Below are positions 8,413 through 17,508 of a stretch of DNA of 64,000 nt, in pieces. A program made the translations under genes and the position numbers. This stretch comes from Phycisphaerae bacterium (GTDB lineage: Bacteria; Planctomycetota; Phycisphaerae; Sedimentisphaerales; Anaerobacaceae): positions 1 through 64,000 of the forward strand of contig JAQTLP010000003.1 of assembly GCA_028714855.1 (NCBI GenBank), given 5' to 3'. The notes under the pieces are model-generated. The model saw only the letters and a program-made list of their open reading frames with translations, did not search any database and was not told where the DNA came from. Positions within the stretch are counted from its first letter, which is position 1, and the number at the start of each line of letters is the position of its first letter.

Positions 8413-9099
8413 TCAATCAAAGGCCGGGGCGAAGTGAATCGTCAGTTTCTTCGGCTCAAGAGTTATTTTATCCACCCGCACTTTTTTATCTTCGACATCA
8501 AAAACAGGCTTAAACGGCTTATCATCCAATAATGACGCAGCAATCTGCGTCTGCACATCCTCCGCACCGATGCCAGCCTCGGCAAATCGCTGCTGACATA
8601 TACTTCTGGCCAGCACCCTGGCAAGGGGCGTAATATCCACGGCCCCAACCTGCACGCTCGCCACGTGCAGATTCAAAAGTCCTTCGGCGTCAAGGGCAGG
8701 CTCAGCCACAACGGTGCCGACAAGTTCGGCCCCATCCATAACCACTGTTGCCATCAATACCACGCTGCCGGTTGAAAAAAACATCATCGGCGCTGAAATC
8801 TTGACGCTGCCTAAATCCTGCGGCCAGTCAAAACGAGCGACAATATCGTTTATCCCGCTTTGTGTAACGACCAAATCAAACGGCTCCTGGAGCTGCGCAC
8901 CGTTATAAAGCTCCGGCAGCAACTCGTTCGTCAGATACAAACTGATCTCTTTGCTGTGAGCGTAATCAAGCGGCTTATAATAAGCGGGTCTGTGCAAAAG
9001 CATAGCAAAAATAACAACTATTATGGCTGCTATTACGGCTAAAACAGCCGAAAGCAAATACACCCATTTTTTGAATCTGGCCTTTTTGAGAGCTTCCAA
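8413..9099 (-). CDS. Single-span membrane-anchored protein of unknown function
   Basis: 228 residues starting at TTG (9097-9099), with AAAGG upstream. A basic N-terminus and one span (about 13-36) are followed by a soluble domain of about 190 residues, presumably outside the cytoplasm. The domain alternates short hydrophobic strands (SVVLMATVVMDG, KLTIHFAP) and has no catalytic motif I recognise. The two-part, strand-rich layout recalls DUF2140/YpmS-like anchored proteins, but this is only a resemblance. It is divergent from pyrF. Confidence 0.7.
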   Translation of the reverse strand: MEALKKARFKKWVYLLSAVLAVIAAIIVVIFAMLLHRPAYYKPLDYAHSKEISLYLTNELLPELYNGAQLQEPFDLVVTQSGINDIVARFDWPQDLGSVKISAPMMFFSTGSVVLMATVVMDGAELVGTVVAEPALDAEGLLNLHVASVQVGAVDITPLARVLARSICQQRFAEAGIGAEDVQTQIAASLLDDKPFKPVFDVEDKKVRVDKITLEPKKLTIHFAPAFD

Positions 9100-9263
9100 A
9101 TCTTCGTTTACCTTTACTTAATAATCAATTTTTATTTTGTCCTGAACTAACGGCCGCGATAATACTTTCTTACTTTCGTAAAATCAATTGCTAAAAACCA
9201 AGCGCGCGGTTATAGTAGTCAGGCTATTTATTGAAACTATTTAAGATGAAAGAAAGGAAACTG

Positions 9264-10214
9264 ATGTCAAACCACTTTGCTGACCGTCTCTGCAAGGCCG
9301 TGAAAAGTAAAAGAACACCTCTGGTCGTAGGACTCGACCCCATTTACAGCCGGCTCCCTGCGGCGATAAAAAACCATCGCAGTATGAACGATGAGTTCGA
9401 TGCAGCTGCCGCAATAGATGCAATTCTCGATTTTTGCACACAAACGCTGCGAATTATCGCCCCGATAACGCCGGCAGTGAAAATAAACATCGCTTTTTTC
9501 GAAAAATACCTTTCGGAAGGCATAGAAAGTTATTATTCGCTGATTTCCGAAGCGGATGATTTAGGCCTGGAAATAATCGGGGACGTTAAACGCGGCGATA
9601 TCGGCCATACCGCAGAACTTTACGCCGAAGCCCATTTGCAGAATCCAGAATTAGCAGGCCTGGAGGACATACTTACTCCCGACGCCATTACCATAAACGG
9701 TTTCGCAGGGGCCGAGGGAATAGAACCCTTTGCGGACATGGCTGATAAACAGGGCAAAGGCGTTTTCGTCTGGGTTAGGGGAAGCAACCCAGGGGCCGCG
9801 GTAATTCAGGATTTCGCCGATGCCAAAGGCCAAAGGATGTATGAAAAAATCGCTGAAGTCGTCAACGAAATCGCAATCAAACCCGAACGAATCGGCGACA
9901 GCGGCTACAGCAATGTAGGAATGATAGTGGGCGGAACATCACCTGAGGTCACAACCGCCTTGCGCCAAAAATATGATAAGGTATGGTTTCTTGTGCCGGG
10001 CTTCGGCTCACAAGGCGCCTCTGCCGCTGACTGCATCAGGTTCTGCAAATCCGATGGCACGGGAGCGTTAATCGCCGCATCGCGTTCGATAATCTACGCA
10101 CACGAAAAGCCGCAATACAAAGAGCAGTTCGGCGATGACTGGAAAAGATGCATCGAGCAGGCCGCCATCGATGCGAAAGTCGAGCTTTCAAACGCGATGC
10201 AAACCAAACTTTGA
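9264..10214 (+). CDS. pyrF: Orotidine 5'-phosphate decarboxylase (type 2)
   Basis: 316 residues. Last step of UMP synthesis: decarboxylation of OMP. The length and motif layout are those of the longer type 2 enzyme: LVVGLDP near 20-26, VKINIAFFE, and the catalytic DVKRGDIG. VWVRGSNPGA and LVPGFGSQGA complete the phosphate-binding end. The start at 9264 is chosen for AAAGGA 7 bases upstream; the frame is open from 9231 but the extra residues are not conserved-looking. murD follows after 56 bases. Confidence 0.95.
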   Translation: MSNHFADRLCKAVKSKRTPLVVGLDPIYSRLPAAIKNHRSMNDEFDAAAAIDAILDFCTQTLRIIAPITPAVKINIAFFEKYLSEGIESYYSLISEADDLGLEIIGDVKRGDIGHTAELYAEAHLQNPELAGLEDILTPDAITINGFAGAEGIEPFADMADKQGKGVFVWVRGSNPGAAVIQDFADAKGQRMYEKIAEVVNEIAIKPERIGDSGYSNVGMIVGGTSPEVTTALRQKYDKVWFLVPGFGSQGASAADCIRFCKSDGTGALIAASRSIIYAHEKPQYKEQFGDDWKRCIEQAAIDAKVELSNAMQTKL

Positions 10215-10270
10215 AACGGCCCCGGCATTCGGCAAATTGCATCTGAATAACAAAACACGAACCACAAACA

Positions 10271-11623
10271 ATGGATAGGCAATTTTTCGCAGGTAAAGAC
10301 GTCCTGGTGATGGGTTTAGGCCGCTTCGGCGGCGGAGTCGATGCCGCCAAGTTCGCCGCAGAGGCCGGCGCAAAGGTAACTGTAACCGACCTGGCTTCGG
10401 AGGAGGAATTGAGCAGCTCAATAAAGCAGCTCGAAGAATTTCCTGATATAGAATATCACCTCGGCTCGCACGACCCCGCCGATTTCAAACAAGCCGACGT
10501 TATCATAGCCAACCCTGCGGTCCCGCCCGACAATAAGTTTTTGGAGTTTGCCCGGGGGCACAATAAATTTATTACATCCCAAATAAACATCTTTTTCGAA
10601 TTGTGTCCCGCACCGATAATCGGCATAACAGGCGCCAACGGCAAAAGCACAACAGCAGCCCTAATTGCGTATCTTCTCAAAAGTGCGAGCAACTACAATG
10701 TCTGGCTTAGCGGCAATATAGGCAATGAGCCGTTATTAACCATAACGGATCAAATCAAACCCGGCGATTTAGTTGTGCTGGAGCTGTCGAGTTTCCAAAT
10801 CGAGCAGCTGGCACAAATTCCAAAAGCCCCGAATGTCGCATTATTAACAAATCTCACGCCAAACCATCTTGACCGCTACGGCACATTTGCAAACTACTGC
10901 GCCGCCAAGGAAAATATCTTCAAATTCCAAAAACTTGACAGCCCCCCTGCCGTCTCTATCTTTAACGCTGAAGATGAAATTGCAGCCAAATGGTTTGAAA
11001 AATACAGGCGAGATGCCGGCAGAATTTGCGTGAAATTTTCAGCTGATGATGTGAGCAAAGAGATTCGGGATAGTTTCCCGCTGCCCGGCCGGGCCAACCT
11101 TTCCAATCTTGCCGCCGCCTTGTGTATAGCCAGGCATTTTGGCGTTGAGGACCGCAAAATAATAAAGGAATTGCCGAAGTTTAAGGGTTTGCCGCACCGG
11201 CTCGAATTTGCCGCGGAGATAAACGGCGTTAAGTGGTACAACGACTCGAAAGCCACTACGCCGGAAAGTGCGATTACCGCAATAGAGGCCTTCGACCAGC
11301 CGGTGATTATCATTGCAGGCGGATATGACAAGCACATACCATTCGACGAATTCGGCCAAAAAATAGCCAAAAAGGCAAAGGCAGCCATTTTACTCGGCCA
11401 AACCGCCCCGAAAATTGCAGATGTAATTACGGCCTGTCCAAAAACCAAAATAAAAATTGAAATTGTCGATTCACTACCCAAGGCGGTTGAGCTTGCCAAA
11501 CAATTAGCGGCAAATGGTGATGTTGTTTTATTGAGTCCGGCCTGTGCGAGCTACGATATGTTCGGAAACTACGAGCAGAGGGGAAATGAATTCTGCAAAC
11601 TTGTCCGAGAAAACCGCGGTTAG
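10271..11623 (+). CDS. murD: UDP-N-acetylmuramoyl-L-alanine--D-glutamate ligase
   Basis: 450 residues, full length. Adds D-glutamate to UDP-MurNAc-L-Ala in the cytoplasm using ATP. A Rossmann-like N-terminus (VLVMGLGRFGGG) is followed by the Mur ligase P-loop GITGANGKST (118-127), LTPNHLDRYG (metal-binding His) and, in the C-terminal domain, WYNDSKATTPES and LSPACASYDMFGNYEQRG. It is separated from murC-murB-ddl-ftsQ by about 3.6 kb of unrelated genes, so the division/wall cluster is split. Confidence 0.97.
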   Translation: MDRQFFAGKDVLVMGLGRFGGGVDAAKFAAEAGAKVTVTDLASEEELSSSIKQLEEFPDIEYHLGSHDPADFKQADVIIANPAVPPDNKFLEFARGHNKFITSQINIFFELCPAPIIGITGANGKSTTAALIAYLLKSASNYNVWLSGNIGNEPLLTITDQIKPGDLVVLELSSFQIEQLAQIPKAPNVALLTNLTPNHLDRYGTFANYCAAKENIFKFQKLDSPPAVSIFNAEDEIAAKWFEKYRRDAGRICVKFSADDVSKEIRDSFPLPGRANLSNLAAALCIARHFGVEDRKIIKELPKFKGLPHRLEFAAEINGVKWYNDSKATTPESAITAIEAFDQPVIIIAGGYDKHIPFDEFGQKIAKKAKAAILLGQTAPKIADVITACPKTKIKIEIVDSLPKAVELAKQLAANGDVVLLSPACASYDMFGNYEQRGNEFCKLVRENRG

Positions 11624-11825
11624 TTATAGGAACATAGCCGTAAAAAAACTGAAACAGCGTAAAAAAATTCAATCCGGTCTCCGCCTATTTCCAAACTAAA
11701 ATTCAGCCATCCGCTTCACTACTCCCTCCCAGGCAAAGAGTACCCCGCAACCATACATAAAGTCATCTGTTAAATCCGCCGATTTGCAAGCAGTAAAAAG
11801 AGGCTATTTTCGAGGAGGATTTATA

Positions 11826-12215
11826 ATGGACGTTAACAGCGAACGAAGAAGAGAACAGAGACTCCGCTATCATTGGCCCGTCTGGTTCGCCGAGAACTTC
11901 AGCGAAACCCTGTCACAAGGCCAGATGGTTGACATTTCCAGCACCGCTGCTGCGTTCACCTGCCGAAAAGACGAGCAATATCCTAATATCGGCCAACATT
12001 TAACCGCCCGCTTTAGCGTTCCCCGTTTACAGCCGGGAGAAGCCTTTGATATGGCAAATTTCACCCGTTCAGGCCGTATCTGCCGGGTTGATGACATAAG
12101 CATGTTTTGCCGGCGTATTGTAGTGCAATTTTTCAAACCGCTGCCGTTTAAGCCCGGCGAACAAATCGACAACGAATTTGAAGCACAGGAACAACTCGTA
12201 GCTGCCATGGTATAA
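11826..12215 (+). CDS. PilZ-domain protein, possibly degenerate
   Basis: 129 residues. RRREQR at 7-12 matches the arginine motif of PilZ cyclic-di-GMP receptors. The second motif (D/N-x-S-x-x-G) is present only as DISSTAAAF, lacking the glycine, so ligand binding may be weak or lost. CGAGGAGG lies just before the ATG at 11826. It stands alone, with about 200 bases before and 110 after. No partner output domain is visible. Confidence 0.75.
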   Translation: MDVNSERRREQRLRYHWPVWFAENFSETLSQGQMVDISSTAAAFTCRKDEQYPNIGQHLTARFSVPRLQPGEAFDMANFTRSGRICRVDDISMFCRRIVVQFFKPLPFKPGEQIDNEFEAQEQLVAAMV

Positions 12216-12324
12216 TCCTGAAACAACGGGACGGGCCATTCAGCACATCTCAGGATTCAATTTACAATCCCAAGATTCCATTTTTAATTTTTACTTTTCA
12301 ATTCCTACCTCTTAATATACTGCT

Positions 12325-12867
12325 ATGTTGGAAAAAGGGCTTGTCCAGATATATACCGGCGACGGCAAGGGCAAAACGACCGCAGCGTTCGGTTTGGCAC
12401 TGCGCGCAGCAGGTCAGGGCAATAAGGTTCTGATTTACCAGTTTTTAAAACCTCCCTCGCTGGATATCGGCGAACGTTTCGCCCTAAAGCTTGGTGCCGT
12501 CAGAATCAGGGTCGAGGCGCTCGATATCGAATGGGATATGGCCAAATCCTTCGACGACAAAGAACAGGTCGCCCAGGCCAAAACTGCTATCAGCAAGGCC
12601 CTCGATAGAATCGCCCAAACCGCAGAGAAGCGATTTTATGATTGTGTCATACTCGATGAGATTGTGTTTTGCCTTTCAAAAGGTCTTGCCAGACTGGAAG
12701 ATATAAAAAATATTATCGATAAAAAAGACCCTGCCGTCGAAATTGTCCTGACCGGCCGAGGGGCAACCGGCGAGCTGACAGCAATGGCGGATTTGGTAAC
12801 AGAAATGAAAAATATCAAGCATCCGTTCGACAATGGGTTATCCGCAAGACGAGGTATTGAGTTTTAG
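12325..12867 (+). CDS. cobO: Cob(I)yrinic acid a,c-diamide adenosyltransferase
   Basis: 180 residues, normal for the CobA/CobO/BtuR family, which attaches the 5'-deoxyadenosyl group to cobalt(I) corrinoids. The P-loop is GDGKGKTT (12-19), with VILDEIVF as the Walker B-like strand and the family's C-terminal H-x-F-D-N-G-L-x-A-R-x-G-I-E-F. No clear ribosome site precedes the ATG. No other cobalamin gene and no B12 riboswitch are nearby, so it probably serves corrinoid salvage. Confidence 0.93.
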   Translation: MLEKGLVQIYTGDGKGKTTAAFGLALRAAGQGNKVLIYQFLKPPSLDIGERFALKLGAVRIRVEALDIEWDMAKSFDDKEQVAQAKTAISKALDRIAQTAEKRFYDCVILDEIVFCLSKGLARLEDIKNIIDKKDPAVEIVLTGRGATGELTAMADLVTEMKNIKHPFDNGLSARRGIEF

Positions 12868-12890
12868 ATAGTATATAGGGGTTACTTGCT

Positions 12891-13631
12891 ATGAGTAAGA
12901 AGGTTGGCGTGATAATCTGTGCCGCAGGGGCGAGCAACCGGTTCGGCGGAAAAAGGAAGAAACCATTTGTCGACGTGGATGGCCGGGCGGCCTTTCTGCG
13001 AAGCGTTGAAATTTTTTCCGGCCGAGACGACGTAAAACAAGTACTATTAGCCATCGCTTCCGAAGACGAGGAGCTTGTAAACATCAAATGGGGACCTAAC
13101 CTGAAGTTTTTCAACGTAAAAACCTATTTCGGCGGCGCTGGGCGTTTCGACACCGTCCAAAAGGGTCTGGAGCTTATCAAAGACGATATTGAGCTTATCG
13201 CTGTTCACGATGCCGTCAGGTGCTGTGTTAAAGAAGAATGGATTGACAAAGTCATTGCAGAAGCCGCCAAAACAGGTGCCGCTATGCTGGCCTGTCCCGT
13301 CGTAGCTACCATTAAAGAAGTCACAGACAGCATAATAATCCGAACCGTTGACAGGACCGGCCTCTATGAGGCGCAAACGCCGCAGGTTTTCGAGGTTTCG
13401 CTGCTGAAAAAGGCTTACGCTAATCTCAAAAACCTGGACAAAAACAAAATCAGCGATGATTCGCAATTGGCCGAAGCAATCGGACAAAAGGTGTCCATCG
13501 TGGAGACAGATTCATCAAATATCAAAATCACACGCCAAAGCGATATTGCGATTGCCGAAGCGATTCTCAAATCCCGTCCGAAACCGATACCGAAAGGCCC
13601 AATCGGGCCGTACATCGAAGCGCAATGGTAA
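12891..13631 (+). CDS. ispD: 2-C-methyl-D-erythritol 4-phosphate cytidylyltransferase
   Basis: 246 residues. Transfers CMP to MEP in the non-mevalonate isoprenoid pathway. The nucleotide-binding loop AAGASNRFGGKRKKPF (11-26), AVHDAVRC, the R-T-V-D-R-T-G-L-Y-E-A-Q-T-P-Q run and NIKITRQSDIAIAE are diagnostic. It lies 23 bases after cobO. The next pathway gene in this window, ispF, is 33 kb away on the other strand. Confidence 0.95.
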   Translation: MSKKVGVIICAAGASNRFGGKRKKPFVDVDGRAAFLRSVEIFSGRDDVKQVLLAIASEDEELVNIKWGPNLKFFNVKTYFGGAGRFDTVQKGLELIKDDIELIAVHDAVRCCVKEEWIDKVIAEAAKTGAAMLACPVVATIKEVTDSIIIRTVDRTGLYEAQTPQVFEVSLLKKAYANLKNLDKNKISDDSQLAEAIGQKVSIVETDSSNIKITRQSDIAIAEAILKSRPKPIPKGPIGPYIEAQW

Positions 13632-13739
13632 AAATTATATAAAGACACGAAGCACTAAACGCTGAGTGGAATGTTCCGGGGCAGCTTTACAGGGCCTTTG
13701 TCGATGGGTTCATCCTGAAATCAGGTGAATATGCCCGCT

Positions 13740-14948
13740 TCATAAATGGCTAACGAGGATTCTGTAAGAGTTACCCGTCCTCTGCTTAAGCTGGATTGTT
13801 ATTTTATTTTTCCCGTCCCGAAAAAAATCCCTTTTACCAATATCGAATGCCGCACCTTCAAGATGTGGAACAGACGTATCAGCATTCATCAGTTTGACCG
13901 GCGCCTTCCCATGACGGCATTCAGCGACGCTGTCATCAGCATACATAATCAAGACGCCGCTTCCGGGGAGATTCTTGTCACACCCAATGGGCTGGCGGTT
14001 CTCAATCAGGTAATAGGTAGTCGCAGAAAGCGGTATCTTGACGGCCAAAACCTCAGATGAACCATCCTCAAGAGGACCTAAGACCAATTCGGTCGCTTTG
14101 CCCGGCCTGACGACCTTTATCTTTGACTGGTCAATCCAGTTCAACCTCATCCTGGTCCAGGAGGATACCCCTGGCGGCGGCACTTCCCTTTTATAGAAGT
14201 GGCAAGACATCGGGTCCCAGAACCCCATGTTGACCATTGCATCGACAGCCACCTCTCGTAGCGGACCGGGTTTGGCCTGCAGGTCATGGTCATAGAGGCA
14301 AGGCACCATTCTTTTGCCTGCCCTCACCCCTCCAATAATATGAGCGATATCGTGAAAGAGAGTTCCAAGATGTGCCTGATAGCAGAAGATTGCGACTCCC
14401 CCTCTGACCCGCTGGCCGCTCCTGGTCTTTAGAACGTCTTTCGAGTTCCAGCCGAGCATACCCGGGTATCCACAGAGGCCGATCATCCCATAATCCGCCA
14501 CCTTCGCACTCATAAAAATGACCGCGAAGGAGTATTTGGAAAAATCAACTTCCTTATCTGCCGCGTTGAGAGCATCTTCGATTAGTTTCTTAACCAGTGA
14601 TTTGTCCACCTCCAGATTTCTTGGTGAGATTTTATACCGGTGGATAGAATCCGGCATCTTGAACCATCTTTTTGTAACATCGATATCCAAAGAAACCTTG
14701 CCGTAGGACATTTCCTTAACATAGTTGTTCAACTGCTGGGAGAATCTTTTTTGAACGAGTTCACGGTCTATGTTATGCGGCACATCCGGAAACTCTACAA
14801 GGATAACGATTCCTTTCTCGACGGTCCCTGCCTGCTGCGTGTCTTTAGCCGGTTCACCAAAAACCGGCCCCCGGACCAGCAAGAAAACAAAAATGGCCGC
14901 TAAAACAAAGATTGGAAAAGGAAACAGCTTAACACTATTCTGCTTCAT
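13740..14948 (-). CDS. Secreted M6-like metalloprotease homologue with altered HExxH
   Basis: 402 residues with a signal peptide (about 1-31). The region after it (IVILVEFPDVPHNIDRE, then SYGKVSLDIDV) resembles the start of M6/immune-inhibitor-A-like peptidases. The zinc-binding motif is HDIAH (199-203) followed by IIGG: the general-base glutamate is aspartate. WDPMSCH near 260-270 is where the family's Met-turn-like segment would be, and GSGVLIMYADD is typical of the C-terminal part. The ATG at 14948 has GGAGAAACC upstream. It could be inactive or a slow variant. Confidence 0.7.
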   Translation of the reverse strand: MKQNSVKLFPFPIFVLAAIFVFLLVRGPVFGEPAKDTQQAGTVEKGIVILVEFPDVPHNIDRELVQKRFSQQLNNYVKEMSYGKVSLDIDVTKRWFKMPDSIHRYKISPRNLEVDKSLVKKLIEDALNAADKEVDFSKYSFAVIFMSAKVADYGMIGLCGYPGMLGWNSKDVLKTRSGQRVRGGVAIFCYQAHLGTLFHDIAHIIGGVRAGKRMVPCLYDHDLQAKPGPLREVAVDAMVNMGFWDPMSCHFYKREVPPPGVSSWTRMRLNWIDQSKIKVVRPGKATELVLGPLEDGSSEVLAVKIPLSATTYYLIENRQPIGCDKNLPGSGVLIMYADDSVAECRHGKAPVKLMNADTSVPHLEGAAFDIGKRDFFRDGKNKITIQLKQRTGNSYRILVSHL

Positions 14949-15186
14949 AATGGTTTCTCCGGCAAACGCGTTACGAACAGATGACGGAAATTTTGACACG
15001 TTTTCCATATCATATCGCTAATTATATTAACCGACAACTGTAAGGTACGCAAAATACTAATTTTTATAAACATTTAACCATGTAAAAATAAGAAAGCCGA
15101 TTATGTCTTTTTTCTTTTTTTCGGCCGACTGGTGTGATACATTATTTGCCTATTTACTATAGGAGAATCGGCGCAGAAAGGAAGCT

Positions 15187-16659
15187 ATGAAACAGCAGGG
15201 TTTAGAAACTCGCCAGAAAAGTATCAAAGCGGTTCATAGATATGAGGTCGTTGGAAGCGGAAAAAAAGTGAGCGTAGCAGGAAAAAGATTTCATTTCATC
15301 GGTGCGGGCGGGACAGGAATGAGCGGATTGGCGCAGCTTTTGATAAAACACAAGGCAATTGTGACCGGCTCGGACCAAACGGCAAGCGATGTGACAGAAA
15401 AGCTTTGCCAAACAGGCGCTGATATAAAAATCGGCCACAAGGAGCATAACTTAAACCCGGCGACTGACGCTGTTGTTATATCCGCTGCAATAAAGGAAGA
15501 TAACCCCGAACTGAAATTGGCCCGCCGGGAGAACATTCGAGTTTATAAATACGCCCAGATGCTCGGCGAATTAATGGACTTCTATGACGGCATAGCCGTA
15601 AGCGGCACTCACGGCAAGAGCACAACAAGCGGCTGGATAGTTTATCTGCTCAAGCAAGCCGGGGCCGACCCGAATTTTATCATCGGGGCCAAAATCAGCC
15701 AGTTAGACAGTTCATCCGGCGCAGCGGACGGTAAACATTTCGTCGCTGAGGCCTGCGAATATGACAGGAGTTTTCTTAATTTAAAACCCAAAATCGGCTG
15801 CATACTGAATATCGAGGCCGACCATCTCGACTACTACAAGAATGAAGCAGAAATAGTCGAGGCGTTTGAGGAGTTCGCGAGCAGGATAAAGCCCGGCGGC
15901 GTGCTGATCGCAAATGGACAGGACGAGAATGCGGCGAAAGTCATTCAACAATTACCAGGTGACAGACGCTGTGAAACATTCGGGCTCGATGAAAGCTGTA
16001 ATTTCTACGCCAAAAATCTCCGGTTGAGCAACGGACTCTATTCCTTTGGCATTTATCACAATGGTGAATTGCTGGGAGCGGCTAAAATTTCCCTGCCGGG
16101 CAAACACAACGTCCTAAATGCCCTGGCAGTAACAGCTATGGCGGTTAACGCTGGATTGCCCCCTCAGCAAATACTCCAATTACTGCCTGGGTTCACCGGT
16201 GTCGAGCGCCGATTGATGCTAAAAGGCCAGGTCGGTCAAATCACGGTTCTTGACGATTACGCCCACCATCCGACTGAAATCAGGGCATCACTTGCGGCTA
16301 TTCGTCAAAAATACCAGCCCAAACGCGTCTGGTGCATTTTCCAGCCGCACCAGTACAGCAGAACAAGATTTTTACTTGATGATTTTGCGGAAAGCTTTAA
16401 GCTTGCCGATATAATTATTGTGCCGGAGATTTATTTCGTCAGGGACTCACAGGAAGAAAAAAAAGAGGTAAATGCACAGATACTCGTCGAGCGGGTGCGG
16501 GCCAATGGAACAGAGGCGATATTTATCGACGGTTTCGGGAATATTTGCGATTATCTGAAAAAAAAGACGGGTCCCGGCGATTTGGTAGTTACTATGGGTG
16601 CAGGTGATATTTGGAAGGTGGCAGATGAATATCTTCAGTGGCTTAGAAAAAATAATTGA
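15187..16659 (+). CDS. murC: UDP-N-acetylmuramate--L-alanine ligase
   Basis: 490 residues. First peptide-adding step of peptidoglycan precursor synthesis. The nucleotide-fold HFIGAGGTGMSGLA (about 36-49), ATP loop GTHGKST (140-146), EADHLDYY, and DDYAHHPTEI in the C-terminal domain are diagnostic. An N-terminal extension of about 30 basic residues precedes the usual start; AAAGGAAG lies before the ATG. It opens the murC-murB-ddl-ftsQ operon and overlaps murB by 35 bases. Confidence 0.97.
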   Translation: MKQQGLETRQKSIKAVHRYEVVGSGKKVSVAGKRFHFIGAGGTGMSGLAQLLIKHKAIVTGSDQTASDVTEKLCQTGADIKIGHKEHNLNPATDAVVISAAIKEDNPELKLARRENIRVYKYAQMLGELMDFYDGIAVSGTHGKSTTSGWIVYLLKQAGADPNFIIGAKISQLDSSSGAADGKHFVAEACEYDRSFLNLKPKIGCILNIEADHLDYYKNEAEIVEAFEEFASRIKPGGVLIANGQDENAAKVIQQLPGDRRCETFGLDESCNFYAKNLRLSNGLYSFGIYHNGELLGAAKISLPGKHNVLNALAVTAMAVNAGLPPQQILQLLPGFTGVERRLMLKGQVGQITVLDDYAHHPTEIRASLAAIRQKYQPKRVWCIFQPHQYSRTRFLLDDFAESFKLADIIIVPEIYFVRDSQEEKKEVNAQILVERVRANGTEAIFIDGFGNICDYLKKKTGPGDLVVTMGAGDIWKVADEYLQWLRKNN

Positions 16660-17506
16660 AACAGATTATCCGCTGGCCAAAGACACATGGTATGGTTTAG
16701 GCGGACCGGCGGACTATCTTATAAGACCGGAAACGGTCGAACAACTCAAAACGATAGCCAAGCGGTGCAATGAAAATGACATCCCGATGTATATGCTGGG
16801 TTTCGGTTCCAACCTGCTCATCGGTGATGACGGCCTGCGGGCAGCGGTGATAAAGCTCGAAACAGAAAAGTTCGCACAGACCCAATTCAATGGCGAACAG
16901 ATCGTCGCCGGGGCAGGCGCAAAACTGAGCGAACTGGTTTTAACGTGCGTTAAAAAAGGGCTGTCAGGCCTTGAAGCCCTGACGGGTATACCAGGCTCAA
17001 TCGGCGGAGCGGTAAAAATGAATGCAGGCGGCAACTTCGGAGATATCGGCGCGGCCATAGAAACCGTCACGCTTATGGACAGCCAAGGCGATACCTTTGA
17101 AAAGAGCAAGCCCGAGCTGATGTTCGACTACCGCAGCACAAATATCACCGCCCAATTCATTCTAAATGCTACTCTGAAGCTGGCTAGCGCCGACCCTGAG
17201 CAAATTATGCGGACGGTAAAGGAAATCTGGATTTACAAAAAGAACAGTCAGCCGTTAAATACGCGAAATTGCGGCTGTGTATTCAAAAACCCAAGAGGCG
17301 TTTCCGCCGGAGCTTTGATTGACAGGTCCGGCTTAAAAGGGCTGCGAATCGGCGGGGCCGTCGTCAGCGAAAAACACGCGAATTTCATCCTCGCGGAGGA
17401 CGGATGTAAAAGCCGCGACGTCGTGAGACTTATAGACGCCATAAAAGAAAGAGTTAATGAACAGTTCGGCATCGAGCTGGAACTTGAAATAGAAATCTGG
17501 GATTAA
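16625..17506 (+). CDS. murB: UDP-N-acetylenolpyruvoylglucosamine reductase
   Basis: 293 residues. FAD enzyme reducing UDP-GlcNAc-enolpyruvate to UDP-MurNAc. GFGSNLLIGDDG (60-70), LTGIPGSIGGAVKMNAG (119-135) and R170 are as expected. The proton-donor position, usually Ser in GSxFKNP, is C218 (CGCVFKNP); E258 in HANFILAE completes the site. Length and the lack of the extra C-terminal loop indicate type II. I chose the ATG at 16625 for AAGGTGG upstream; it overlaps murC. Confidence 0.95.
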   Translation: MNIFSGLEKIIETDYPLAKDTWYGLGGPADYLIRPETVEQLKTIAKRCNENDIPMYMLGFGSNLLIGDDGLRAAVIKLETEKFAQTQFNGEQIVAGAGAKLSELVLTCVKKGLSGLEALTGIPGSIGGAVKMNAGGNFGDIGAAIETVTLMDSQGDTFEKSKPELMFDYRSTNITAQFILNATLKLASADPEQIMRTVKEIWIYKKNSQPLNTRNCGCVFKNPRGVSAGALIDRSGLKGLRIGGAVVSEKHANFILAEDGCKSRDVVRLIDAIKERVNEQFGIELELEIEIWD

Positions 17507-17508
17507 CA

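Noticed and set aside
12216-12324. Possible B12 riboswitch before cobO
   Set aside because: The gap is only 109 bases and lacks a B12-box-like sequence or suitable stems.
13632-13739. Hairpin TTCATCCTGA / TCAGGTGAA as a terminator between ispD and the convergent protease-like gene
   Set aside because: It has a bulge and no T run on either strand.
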